Assembly (NCBI GenBank): GCA_038503075.1
Contig: JBCAML010000006.1
Span: 186,001 to 250,000 of the forward strand
Reading direction: 5' to 3'
Source: Gyromitra esculenta
Taxonomy: Eukaryota; Ascomycota; Pezizomycetes; Pezizales; Discinaceae
DNA: 64,000 nt
The position numbers were made by a program, and so were the translations under genes. The notes under the pieces are model-generated. The model worked only from the letters and a program-made list of their open reading frames with translations, was not told where the DNA came from and made no database searches. Of the stretch, positions 46,886 through 57,418 are shown one piece after another (positions within the stretch are counted from its first letter, which is position 1; every line of letters starts with the position of its first letter).

Positions 46886-48731
46886 AATCTGATAAGGAGG
46901 ATCTGATAGCGTGGTGACTAGCTCTTGCCAAGAAGTGCTAAAAACTCAGTGAAACTCAAGGATGCGGAGTCTTACGAAGAATGAGAATGGGTGGATAAAT
47001 GTTTAGAATAATTATATGTAAATTGCTCTTAGAGAGGAACTTTGTAGACAAATTTCTCAATATATTTCTCGCAAAACAATAACCCTAATGAATTCATATA
47101 CAGAACTCTGAGTAAAACATATGGAGTCGTAGGATTGTACAATATACAAGTACGCATCTATCTTGGAGGCAGTTTCTTGATTAGCGATAGAGTTATTTGA
47201 GCCTATGCGGTTTCGCTTATACTGAATACGGCTGGGGAGCTAAGTCCTCTATGGATCTAAGGATTGTAATTGGTGTTTATAGTTCTGGCTTAATATGCCG
47301 TGGGATACTGGCTATTAGGTAAATTCTAGAACGTAATAGCAGATAACTCCTAGGTCTAGCTATAGGGTACTATGAAATCTTAAGGATAGGAGGATTTGAG
47401 GACACTGGTGCCTTGAAAATGGGTATGAGCACCGGCTACCAAGTTAAGATAATCCGTGACAGCAAAGATTACTTGTAGGTTTAGTATCTCCTACCTTCCA
47501 TGCGACATGGGATAACGAAAAGTGCAGGACAGCAAATTCATTTTGGTGGCGGAAGTCTATAGCGGTCAAATTTGTACGTGATAGCAAGGGATCCGGGATA
47601 GCGAATTCCGGAATATTGAGTTGCGACTGCGGCCCACCCGTAGTTTTAGGGCTTTACAAGAATTAGGTGTACGTGTAGAAACTGTTCTTGATATTGCGCC
47701 AGTATTTTACTGATGGAACTGGCCTCAGAATATTCGGGTGACTAAATGGAACCTGGACTTTTCTCTCAATATCTCATTAAATTAGCCTGAAATCATACCA
47801 TCACATTTACCATGGATGGATAAGGTTATCCATATACATGTACATAAACTAGTAGATCTAGATATAAGTAACTTACATACATATACTTCGTGGATGATGC
47901 GCTAGCTTCGTAGAATTGACAGCAAATAAAATCCACCAAGGTTGATAAACATACACGTATCTACCCATCAGGGTGCCCGTCCCCATAGTGGGGTTTGAAA
48001 ATTTTGAACTGCACAACAAGATCTCTCCCCGTGGACTACATGTAGTACTTAAAATTGCCTAAGGTATATATTATTTTCACCCTTGTCGTAACTGGGAGCT
48101 CGAGGTTTCGATCATCGATCCTTACTATTTTCGAATCGAATGCTATCGTTATAAACACGTATCAATCAATACCGAATACTAAAACCACTTGGGGCGTGCA
48201 CGTGGGGTTTGAGCATGCAGGTGGCAACTTCTATTACTTCTTCGAGCCTCCAACCTACCTGCTGGATATGGTGTCTATTGTCTATCGTGAGCTTTATCCC
48301 CGGATCCGCCGCTTATTGGATTAGTGGTATTGGTGATCATGTTTTGCAGATCATGCTAATTCCCACAGTAGGTGGAGACTTAGGTTAGATTCGGAAAGGT
48401 TCGTTCGATTCTATAAGATCTTATGGCGACTTGAAAGGTACAATTATAATGAGCTGTCTAGCACGGTAGTTATAATTGGGTATATATACGGAGTATACTA
48501 TCTTGTAAGTTTTAACGACCCCCCAGCTCACTTCTCTAGGATAATTTTCTCACAGTATCAAACTTCCGATTCAACAAAAAGCATATTCATAATACTTATC
48601 TTTTCCGTTTTAGATCACAGCCCCCGCCCTACAATAGCTTATACCCATTAACCATCAAACTCCTTATCCTCGGAAAGAGTCGAATATCCCTACCAAGACA
48701 ATTAACACTATCTCGAAGATCTCTATTCGCT
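46886..48731. other. Divergent intergenic region
   Basis: Between the transporter-like gene (minus) and nicotianamine synthase (plus). It carries two TACATGTA copies about 200 bp apart (47835, 48037). A loose series of GACAGCAAA/GATAGCAAG-like words lies at 47459-47610. No gene recognised. Confidence 0.45.
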
Positions 48732-49915
48732 ATGCCATCGATCGGACAATCTGTTTCCCCTAAAGATGTACTTGGCTCCTCGGGATTTCAAAGCTCTACC
48801 GCAATCCAAGAGTATCTAGAAATCGATATTGCAGAGAAATATATCTCTACACTACTTCAGCTTTATGGAAAACTATCGAAATTCGCGGACCTTGAGCCTT
48901 CCACGGAAGTTAACGCTGTATTCGAAAAGTTAGTTAGTATCTGCGCAGAGACTCCAAATGAGTCGATTGCGGAGCAGGTATATATCCCCCCCTTCTCGCA
49001 AGAAACCCAAAAAGATACAAATAGGTTTCTTTGAGGATACAGGCTAATTTCCGTCATAACAGGTTCTTACAGACCCAAGAATCATCAAGATAACGCCCCA
49101 GCTTAGAAAGTTATGTTCTGAGGGCGAATGTCAGCTTGAGGCCTATTGGGCTAAAAAGATTGGGAATTTTGAATCTGAATCTCAAGGTATGTTTCATTTA
49201 TTCGGAGAATCTCTTGAATAGTCAAACCACATATACATGCTTGTACTAAAATCTATCTACTTAACAGTTAACACAAACCTTCTCAATTTCCCTTACTACC
49301 GCAATTATGTCGATTTGACACGCATGGAACTCTACGCTCTCTTTTCAATGACGTCGACCATACCGCGAAATTTTGCCTTTATCGGTTCTGGGCCACTCCC
49401 CCTAACCTCTCTTTGTATTGCCGATTTTCTTGACAAGGAACACAATGACCCTTCAATTAGAGTACGAATCCACAACATTGATCGCGATGAACAAGCAATC
49501 TCGCTTTCTTCATCCTTATGTGAAAAGCTCGGGCACAGAGCAAAGTCAATGACTTTTCAGTGTACCGAGGCAATTGAGAAAAAAGACCAGGACTTGCAAG
49601 AGTTTGACGTTGTTTATCTCGCGGCGCTCGTAGGGAACACAAAGGCTGAAAAGAAGAAAATAATCAGCGATGTTGCAGGAAGAATGAGATTTGGAGCTTT
49701 GTTGGTATTAAGAAGTGCACATTCTTTAAGAAGTTTGCTTTATCCGGTATTTGTTCCACTTGTATTGGTCTCTATATGAATAAGAATGCTCACCTTAACC
49801 AACGCAGATTATCGATGCTGTAACCGACTTGCAGCATTCAAACTTACAGCCTCTCTTAACGGTACATCCGTATAACCATATCGTTAATTCCGTAGTAATT
49901 GCGCTAGTTACATGA
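48732..49915 (+). CDS. NAS: Nicotianamine synthase
   Basis: Condenses S-adenosylmethionine units into nicotianamine, a cytosolic chelator of iron, zinc, nickel and copper. Four exons: 48732-48977, 49063-49186, 49268-49746 and 49808-49915, phases 0/1/0, introns 85, 81 and 61 bp, 318 aa, close to the usual family length. Family features in order: an alpha-helical N-terminal domain, LNFPYYRNYVDLTRMEL, the SAM-binding Rossmann segment FIGSGPLPLTSLCIA, the acidic strand end VRIHNIDRD, FDVVYLAALVG, and LLVLRSAHSLRSLLYP. The short last exon gives VHPYNHIVNSVVIAL, the conserved C-terminus, and would be missed without splicing. No transporter or metallophore gene sits next to it, apart from the divergent ThrE-like gene 1.8 kb away, whose substrate is unknown. 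Confidence 0.93.
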
Positions 49916-51166
49916 GACATCTCCAATGGGAAGCTATATATAGGGTTGGTGAGGGGATGCATATGACCTGACTTATCCCAATACTTCACCCTCCTCTATG
50001 TTGTAATTTTTTTTCCTATTCTTTTTTAGATACGACCAAGCAATGTAGAGAAATTTTATTTTTGCCACTTCAGATCCTAAATTGGAGTGCGTTCGATGTG
50101 CATTAGTGTACTGTTTCTATCTAGATATATCTACATGTACTCATGTGGGCAGGCACTTTACAGTTCATGGATTGAATATTTTTAGAGATTGACCAGCGAT
50201 ATATGTACATCTCATATGATCATCCTGTGAGTATTAGTTCTAAAGAGCTCCTGGTCATTTATACCTGCGGCTGAAAGCCGTAAATTTCCGGATTAAATGC
50301 AAACGCTAAACGAGTAGACGGATAGAGAACACTAAGGGCACAGTAAGTACAGTACTTTCATGCTGTCTCAACCTGAGCCATTTCGTTAACTTTGAGACTA
50401 TATGGTATTGGGGACCGCACGTTGGAAGATTGCCAGCCAATGGTTAACAAGGTAAATCATCAAAACGGGCTAGGCCTAACCAGGCCTAGTTCGATATTGC
50501 CCCACTTCACTAGCGAGACAACCGCTAGATGTCAAGACTTTCCTTAGAATACTCTACAGGGCTATAAACATTTAGGTATGGAACATTAACGGCTATCAGG
50601 AGGGTTATAAATCTGTAGTGCGAATACAACAAAAGTGGCAGATTTTCAGAAGTATTTGGGGGAGACAGTGATCTTTGTTCTTGACTTCTCAGTATCTGTT
50701 TCATTTTCCAAGTGGTCATAAATCTTGATCCCAATTCATCCCCCTGCCTGTTCCGGATTTACCTCCATACCCGAGTATGTAAATACATAAACAACACGTA
50801 TGCGCACAACGCAAATATGGTAGTCTCGCGACCGACCTGTCACATTACAATCCTTTCGTATATTAGGTGTTGACGGATTGTGAGAGAGCTCCCCAAAACC
50901 CTGATTTTAGCGAATGAACGTCTGATTGCGAGGCTACAGTAGTAGTACGAATACAGGAAGATGAGATTTTGCTGTTCGCAGATATTGATCAACTTGTCCA
51001 GTTTACCAAACTTCTGCTCTGCTCTACTTCTCACCTTGAAAGTCTCTAATGAGCTACCATATACATGTATATAAATAGCCCATATATCATAAATTTCTTT
51101 CACTGGCACCACCGCTATCACATCCTCTGCTTTCAACAGTGTACTTAATACAACCCACGAGACTAT
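49916..51166. other. Intergenic region
   Basis: A+T-rich with two TACATGTA palindromes (50132, 51062), the second about 100 bp before the start of the next gene. Short frames only. Confidence 0.45.
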
Positions 51167-51739
51167 ATGCCCACTCTCTATTCACCGTCTCAATCAGTTG
51201 CAGAAAATATGGGCTCACAATCTGAGGAGAGTAATAAAACTGTCACTGGATTGGCGCTGACTTATTTTCTGGGGATTTTGGGACGTGGCCATAGGGCTGG
51301 AATTCGAAGTGAACCTTCCCTAAGTCATCCGGAATCCACACTCAATAATGAGACAACCCATAACACCCCAGTTAGGATTTCGTCTACCGCATACCCTTGG
51401 TGCACTAAATTAGGGTCCACCAAACCCTTTCCTGAGAAACAAAATATTTCACCTGCTGATAGTTCATTTTCCTTCTGCAACTGCGATTCTTGCTGGGACG
51501 ATGACTTCACGGTGATTACAACCGCAAGTCAGGAAGCAAGGAGGCGGTTAATGGTTGAGTTTTCTCGGAATAAAAGGTTCAACCTTAGGAAAATTTTCAA
51601 GACAAGACTGCTTGAAATAAGGAGGGTTCTGTCAAAGCTCAAGCTAAAAGCTATTCAGAGGAGGTCGTCAGCCACGGCATCACAGATGGAGCAAAGTATG
51701 AGAAGAAACAGGATACTAATGCGTAGAAATTCATGCTGA
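51167..51739 (+). CDS. Hypothetical protein, 190 aa, basic helical C-terminus
   Basis: Single-exon frame. The N-terminal half is Ser/Thr-rich and probably disordered, with one weakly hydrophobic patch (GLALTYFLGILG). A compact acidic-Cys motif, FCNCDSCWDDDFTVI, sits in the middle. The last 80 residues are strongly basic and predicted helical (EARRRLMVEFSRNKRFNLRK, then LLEIRRVLSKLKLKAIQRR), ending MRRNSC. No family is recognised. The change from acidic Cys motif to basic helix suggests a nucleic-acid- or membrane-associated regulator, which is inference. The second Met (residue 15) could be the start. Confidence 0.55.
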   Translation: MPTLYSPSQSVAENMGSQSEESNKTVTGLALTYFLGILGRGHRAGIRSEPSLSHPESTLNNETTHNTPVRISSTAYPWCTKLGSTKPFPEKQNISPADSSFSFCNCDSCWDDDFTVITTASQEARRRLMVEFSRNKRFNLRKIFKTRLLEIRRVLSKLKLKAIQRRSSATASQMEQSMRRNRILMRRNSC

Positions 51740-53288
51740 AACTGATTTATTCAAACAAGCACTTCCGCACACTTAGGGCAGATTAATTCTGTGTCTGTCT
51801 ACGTATAATTTGCTACTTGATGTCACTCCTTCCTGTTTTTATTCCGTTTCTCATTTCATTTATCGTAGCTGTTTAGTACATATCCCTTTAGTAAGGGGCT
51901 AGGGCACAGTATTATATAGACTCGACATTTATTGTTATCAATTTTTAGATTTCACCATAATTATAACCCGGGTCTTCTTAGAAACGGGAACTGATCATCC
52001 AACAGATATCCAAATTCGGTACATATTCAGCTATAGTGGTATAAATTCAGAAGCCGTTTATTTGGTCACTTACACAAATTTATGATCGGATAACTATATA
52101 CAGATATACACGTACCCTATATACACAGCTTATTCTATGTAGATCTGGTAGGTCACCAAGAGGGTATATTCCGCGATAGGGAGTAGTTTATTACTGACAA
52201 GATGCCTTTCGTACACGCGCTATATATGTATATTCTACGAGTAGAATGTAACTCTTTAGTGAATAAATAAATACATGTAGTATTAAATAACGTGAGGTGC
52301 TCTAGCAACTGCTATTGCTGATCATCGAAAGTCACTCGAGTGAAAACAATATACGTCACTACACCACGAATAGCAATGACAAAATGAAAGGCAGAGTGAT
52401 TCTCATTGTTTTCTAAAGCTTCCTACGCAAGTAATTATACGCTACATGTATAGTTGAATATAGTTTCCATTTTATACGTTTTAGATATATTTACATGTAC
52501 ATGCAGTATTGCGTGTATGATTAATCTATCTATCTATCTATCTATGTACATGCAGTATACGTATACGTATGTGCAGAGTGATTGTGGATGATCGTGAAAA
52601 CATGTAATTTATATAATTGTAAATCATAATAGATAGTCTTATATGTGAGTTGGAGAATTAGAAGAAACAACTTATGTAACAAAAGGAGGCGGGACTTATG
52701 CTGGATCAAAGTGCTGTGTTTTGTGATGAGTTTCTCTAGCGTGGAATCTGAAACGCCCTCTCCTCCCTTATCATATTTCTGATCTCCCCCAACCTACTGC
52801 TTAAAATTCACCTCGCCTTTCCATTCCCACCTTTGACCACTTCCATCCCCATCTCTGACCACTTAAATCTCCCCTCAAAATTCACTCCGTCGGTATTCTA
52901 AGTTATCGTCAGTGGCCCATCGCCTTATCCTTGCTAGCTATAGCAACAGATGCAAAAATGCGAGGTCAAGAGGAGGAAAGAATGCCTCAGTGGCATGTAA
53001 TCCAGGTTCGAATTAGTCACCTTCCTACTTGAGAATTTTTAACCCGATTCTGTGGATAAAAACTCTCTCATTTGATATATCTGGTTTATCTGCTCCTCTG
53101 CTCCAATCGCGCGCGAGATGAAATCCGTGTGCGGAGCGGAAGAACGTTTCGTTCTTTGAGCGAATATTCCAAAATTATCTGAATTCCATCGGCTCCTTCT
53201 CTATGGGCTTCCTCACTAATCTTTTACATGTTAGCAACCGACCTCTCCATCTTGGGATTATTCTTCCGCCTCAGAGAGCAGCGAAAAA
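51740..53288. other. Intergenic region rich in TACATGTA and simple repeats
   Basis: Contains three TACATGTA palindromes within 230 bp (52272, 52443, 52492) and a (CTAT)n microsatellite at about 52524-52545. The last 300 bp are pyrimidine-rich and look like the promoter/leader of the next gene. No coding frame of note. Confidence 0.5.
52524..52545. repeat. CTAT tetranucleotide microsatellite
   Basis: Five to six tandem CTAT units directly after a TACATGTA-rich segment. It is flanked on both sides by the related word TACATGCAGTAT (about 52498-52509 and 52547-52558), so the microsatellite separates two short direct repeats. Confidence 0.7.
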
Positions 53289-55436
53289 ATGTCGTATTCT
53301 GACTTTTACTCTCCCCCCAGAACCCCAGAAAAACAAGCACCTCAGACACTCCTACCGAATACTCAGCACTCTTTGGCCGCTGATACGTTGCCCCACCTCC
53401 AGCTCAGTCGCGTAAAGTCACAAACTACTGCTAAAACCGCTAATTCGCTGGATTCGAGCACCTTCAAATCCTTAGGTGAGAAGACGTTGATTAATAACCC
53501 TAGAAAGAGTGGTATGACACCCTCGACCCCACCTATACTAATCTTCAGATCCTATCCAGCCATTTCCGCCACCCCGCAAATAGAAACACAAAATATGAAG
53601 AAAGCCATCTCCTCTACTTTCTCCTCTTCAAATTCTCCATCTCCTCGTTCTCATCTTCATCCTCCAACTTCTTCTCAGGAATCTAAAGCCTTGCTTGAAT
53701 CAACCAAGAAACAAGATACAACTCAAGGCCATGCTCGACGTATTAACCGAGAAATCAAGGAAAACGAAAAACAGTTCTCGGAGACGAAAGCACTTGGATA
53801 CGTCCCACCTCACCTCAGGTCTATTGCGCAAAAGTTGACTGATACCGAAGACATCTATGGGAACTATATTCCTCCGCATCTCAGAAAACCTAAGCTAAGA
53901 GAGCCAAATCAAAAGACTACTCAGGAAAATTCAAGTTGGGGCCCCGCCCCGAATAAGTCACATGATTCTTTGGCAGTCTCAACTGCAATTTCTCAGGTTC
54001 CTCAAAATCTTGCTGTCGACACTACTTTCTTTGAAGCCACTCCACGCCGTGAATTAGCCTCAGCCCAAACCCAGCAACCCACGCGGATTAATTTAGTCAT
54101 CCATCAGGATGATACAGCAGCTTTCCGTGCTCTATCTATTCGCGAATCCTCTAAGCACCTAACCACCACAATCGACAGGCAAGATACGCAGCGAAGACTA
54201 GTGGCGAGTCCACCGCCCCCTGCCGGTGACACTAAGATCAGGACAACCTGTTTTCCACCTCGTTTAGAGACTTCTCAGCCTCCATTCAATAACCGTAAAG
54301 ATGGTGTTTCGTCTTATGGCTATCGGGACGACTATTCGTCGCACGGTTTTAATAGAAATCACTCATCTTATGGACCAAATTATTGCCGTTCAGCCTTCCG
54401 CCGGGGTGGTAATAGCAACAACTCTTCCACGCCCGGCCATGCTGAACCGCGAAAAATGCGATCATATACCAGCTACCGAGCAAAAGCAGGTTTCGCGCCC
54501 CATCAACCTCGCCTACCGTTCGAATTTTTGCACCGAATCTATGGGCAGTCTGGAGCAACCTATGCGTCGACCTTAGCAGAAAGACTTGATTCCAGTTCTG
54601 TAATTGGCCCCAGATCCCTACCCATTTCAGGAAAAACATACGGGCGTCAATCTCCGCCACAGAGACACCCTGTCCGAAATGACTCCGAAAGTGGATATAG
54701 TAGCCCAAAATACACAAGCCCTAAGGCCTATGGCAATATGGGGGCTTTGAGCAGTGGTTCTGAAACATCAATAGTCGTAGGAACCAAAAATCTGATTCCG
54801 AAGGCCTGGCCACAGTCACAAAACAGACCCGCCAATGAAATCTACCAGAAAGGTCACAGTGTCATTCTATCAGGGTTCTCAAGTATTCCTACTCTAAAGC
54901 AGATCTCCGATGTTTGTAGGGGCACCGGAAAAATTGAGAACATTAAAATTAACAGGAGCCATGGAATGGCAATGGTAACCTTCATAGAGGCTTCAACTAC
55001 CAAGAAATTCTATGAGACAAACCAACCGAAGGGGCTTTTGCTAGTACATACCGATAATGAGAGAAACCAAGTACAGAGACCACAGATATATATTAATATG
55101 AGCCCTGAGGCTATCGAAATCGAAAACGAGATTCTCCAGGTCGTTAAGGCCAGGAACGGGAGTCGCGTTCTAGAACTCATTGGTTGGACTAGAAATATCC
55201 TCGAAGTCTTGGTCGGAAGTTCAGGCTTAGGATATACTGATTTGCTCACTAGGCTCACCTCCCGTTTCTGCATAACTGAGGTGATGCAGGATGTCAGTTG
55301 GAGACAGGGTGAAGCGGGAGTTATGGAAGCTAGAATAATCTATGCTGGTATTAGGGACGCAATGGCTGCTCACGACACCCTTGCGAAGCATCTAACTCCC
55401 CAAGGGTGTAATGTGGCATTTGGAAGTGATCCGTGA
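53289..55436 (+). CDS. RNA-binding-type protein with YVPPHLR motifs and an RRM-like domain (715 aa)
   Basis: Single long exon. The first 500 residues are low-complexity, Ser/Pro/Gln/Arg-rich. Two copies of the YxPPHLR motif sit at Tyr171 (GYVPPHLRS) and Tyr193 (NYIPPHLRK), a motif found in several RNA-binding and translation-linked proteins. An RGG-poor but Tyr/Arg/Gly-rich stretch follows (SSYGYRDDYSSHGF). Around residues 521-590 there is an RRM-like fold: HSVILSGFSSIPTLKQISDV, then GKIENIKINRSHGMAMVTF as RNP1-like strand. A further alpha/beta domain runs to the end. The stop TGA lies inside GTGAGT, a perfect splice donor (55432), so a further 3' exon cannot be excluded. Likely a cytoplasmic mRNP factor; the exact role is unknown. 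Confidence 0.82.
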   Translation: MSYSDFYSPPRTPEKQAPQTLLPNTQHSLAADTLPHLQLSRVKSQTTAKTANSLDSSTFKSLGEKTLINNPRKSGMTPSTPPILIFRSYPAISATPQIETQNMKKAISSTFSSSNSPSPRSHLHPPTSSQESKALLESTKKQDTTQGHARRINREIKENEKQFSETKALGYVPPHLRSIAQKLTDTEDIYGNYIPPHLRKPKLREPNQKTTQENSSWGPAPNKSHDSLAVSTAISQVPQNLAVDTTFFEATPRRELASAQTQQPTRINLVIHQDDTAAFRALSIRESSKHLTTTIDRQDTQRRLVASPPPPAGDTKIRTTCFPPRLETSQPPFNNRKDGVSSYGYRDDYSSHGFNRNHSSYGPNYCRSAFRRGGNSNNSSTPGHAEPRKMRSYTSYRAKAGFAPHQPRLPFEFLHRIYGQSGATYASTLAERLDSSSVIGPRSLPISGKTYGRQSPPQRHPVRNDSESGYSSPKYTSPKAYGNMGALSSGSETSIVVGTKNLIPKAWPQSQNRPANEIYQKGHSVILSGFSSIPTLKQISDVCRGTGKIENIKINRSHGMAMVTFIEASTTKKFYETNQPKGLLLVHTDNERNQVQRPQIYINMSPEAIEIENEILQVVKARNGSRVLELIGWTRNILEVLVGSSGLGYTDLLTRLTSRFCITEVMQDVSWRQGEAGVMEARIIYAGIRDAMAAHDTLAKHLTPQGCNVAFGSDP

Positions 55437-55867
55437 GTTTACACATGATCTTCCCGACCATTATCGAAGTTGGTTTCGAAATACTGACGTAAGTGCAAAT
55501 ATAGTTGTGAAATCAAACCGGAGTAACTATCACAAAGGCGGTATAAGGAGAAACTTGATCGCAGGTGGAGTTTGGGGATTGAAAATACAGTGTCTACTAA
55601 GTGCAATGGTCGAGGGAAACTTTCGGAAAATGTAGTCAAGATGAGTATAGTTGATGAAGCTCAGCCAAGTAAGATATTCTAATTTAGAGAATAATCAATT
55701 CGTAACAGCTTATAGCGGTTTCCTTATCTTATTTGAAATTCATCTTTAATCGTAGCTGACTACCGAAGTCAAACCAAGAACTATGCGATCTCCGAAAAAC
55801 TATGGGATTGCCTTTGGAATACAACTCAACGCCATAGTAACCGTATATACGCGATAACTCAGATATT
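55437..55867. other. 3' flank of RRM gene
   Basis: Possible extra exon sequence (open frame to 55635) or 3' UTR, then A+T-rich DNA up to the target duplication of the next transposon. Confidence 0.35.
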
Positions 55868-56909
55868 TACGGCGGCCTGCCTGGCGCAAAACCGCAAAAA
55901 TCATCGCTTATGGAAAATGGAAAATGGAAAATCAAAAAAGTATATAATGCTCAACAAGAAATGCTTAACAGCGGCTGTGAGCAAAAAACATATAAAATCC
56001 TCTATACTAATACCCCGAGAACAGAGAGCTATGAAGAGAGCAGAGAGCGCAGAGATCATGCACGCAAATAGTTTAGTGGTTCTAGAGAACTGAAGATATC
56101 ACACATATCCATTAGCCTCAAAAGAACAGCGTGACAGGAGCATGACCGTGTTTCCTGCCTGCTCTGGGGTTTGTTTCCTGCTGACTTTGGAGCCTGTTTC
56201 CTGCTCGCTTTCCTGCTTGCTTTGGGGCCTGTTTCCCGCCTGCTCCAGCACCCCCCCTCCATAGCTTAGATATATATGTATATAGATATAGAGAGATTGG
56301 CATATAGAGTGCAAACAAAGCCCTAAACAATGCCAAGATTCTTATGCTTTCCCCCGACCTCCAGGTAATATTGACTTTTGAGAGCTCGTCAAAAATTCCA
56401 AAATCCTACCAGGTGAGCAAGCTTTTAGGAGGTATAGTCTGGAAGCGCTCTCTGCAGAAAATGACACCCAGAGAAGAGGACCTCTAGGAGGTCGGCATCC
56501 AGGCGTTGGGCGAAATAAATCTACACCTGAAGAATAACTTGAACATTCCACCTCGACTGCCCAAGCCTCTAGATGCATCAGGCGGACGGGGCGATAATCA
56601 CATTTTCCGCCGTGCTATCTACAAGCAACGCGCTAGCAATTTTCAAGCAAAGATTCAGGGAAACTTTTAGCACACAGAACTTTTCTACCAGGCACATCTC
56701 CTTTATAAGGCGCAGCTATATCCTTTCTCTACAGGTTTGCAGCTGTATTTTTCCTACCAAGCACACGAATCAAATCATGAATTATCACTCGAAATAATCG
56801 CTTGCAATTTGCTGGTCCTAGCCTTCCCCCACCGTGGCCCCCTAGCATTACTTTGGTGGCTAAATTGTACATTCTACTCATATGGTTCACTTTATTAGTT
56901 CAAGTTTTT

Positions 56910-56940
<31 letters not shown>

Positions 56941-56982
56941 AAGCGATGATTTTTGCGGTTTTGCGCCAGGTAGGCCGCCGCA
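55868..56982. mobile_element. Non-autonomous TIR transposon, 1.1 kb
   Basis: Two long inverted repeats of about 65-72 bp end the element. Left reads TACGGCGGCCTGCCTGGCGC and continues CAAAAATCATCGCTTATGG; the reverse complement of the right end reads TGCGGCGGCCTACCTGGCGC and continues identically. The inner part of each repeat is a TGGAAAA array, three units on the left and four on the right. An 8-bp direct repeat CAGATATT lies at 55860-55867 and 56981-56988, overlapping the right terminus by 2 bp. An 8-bp duplication fits hAT-type elements. There is no transposase frame, so mobility would depend on an autonomous relative. The interior holds a minisatellite at 56150-56246. Confidence 0.88.
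56150..56246. repeat. Degenerate 23-bp minisatellite inside the transposon
   Basis: About four units of GTTTCCTGC(C/T)(T/G)GCT followed by YTGGGGCCT, the first two exactly 23 bp, the third expanded by a partial internal duplication. On the minus strand they read through as KQ/ETG-rich nonsense frames, which explains the apparent ORFs there. Confidence 0.7.
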
Positions 56983-57351
56983 GATATTAGTAAAGCTTTG
57001 TTTGAACATGAAGATTAAATAATAAATTAAAGGCTCTATAAGTAGGAAATATTTAACCCCTTCGGCTTCTCTCGCAAAGCAACAGCACCTTCTTCGCTCA
57101 CCGTTAAGCTAGCTATTAATACAAAACTCGACTATCTAACCTACAGTTTCTATTATGATTTAAGTGAACCACGGGTTATTCTAGATTTATTTACGGCAGT
57201 CTAGACCGATTATATCAAGCTCTATGGCTTAGTAGGTAAACGTACTATGTAGCTCAAAGATACGGTATGAATTTTAAGAGTGGGTGCCTTTTTTGCTATA
57301 TTACTGGAAAATACGGGAATAATTTAGAAGGACTATAGCTACATACAAATG
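56983..57351. other. Spacer between mobile elements
   Basis: A+T-rich sequence with no recognised feature. Confidence 0.4.
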
Positions 57352-57418
57352 ACATACGGCCCTTAACCTCCGGGTTGAATGTACCTATGAATAAACAACA
57401 ACAACAACATACGGCCCT
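57352..57418 (+). mobile_element. 5'-truncated non-LTR retroposon, second copy
   Basis: A 43-bp insert (57364-57406) lies between exact 12-bp direct repeats, ACATACGGCCCT (57352-57363 and 57407-57418). The insert contains CGGGTTGAATGTACC, then ATGAATAAAC, and ends in AAC units. It is the same 3' end as the copy at 19042-19104 (opposite strand), with one small indel and one or two substitutions, cut at a different 5' point. The parent element is not in this window. Confidence 0.88.

Noticed and set aside
48318..48420. TAGTGGTATTGG followed later by GTTCGATTC, vaguely tRNA-like
   Set aside because: Spacing and stems do not form a cloverleaf; treated as chance.
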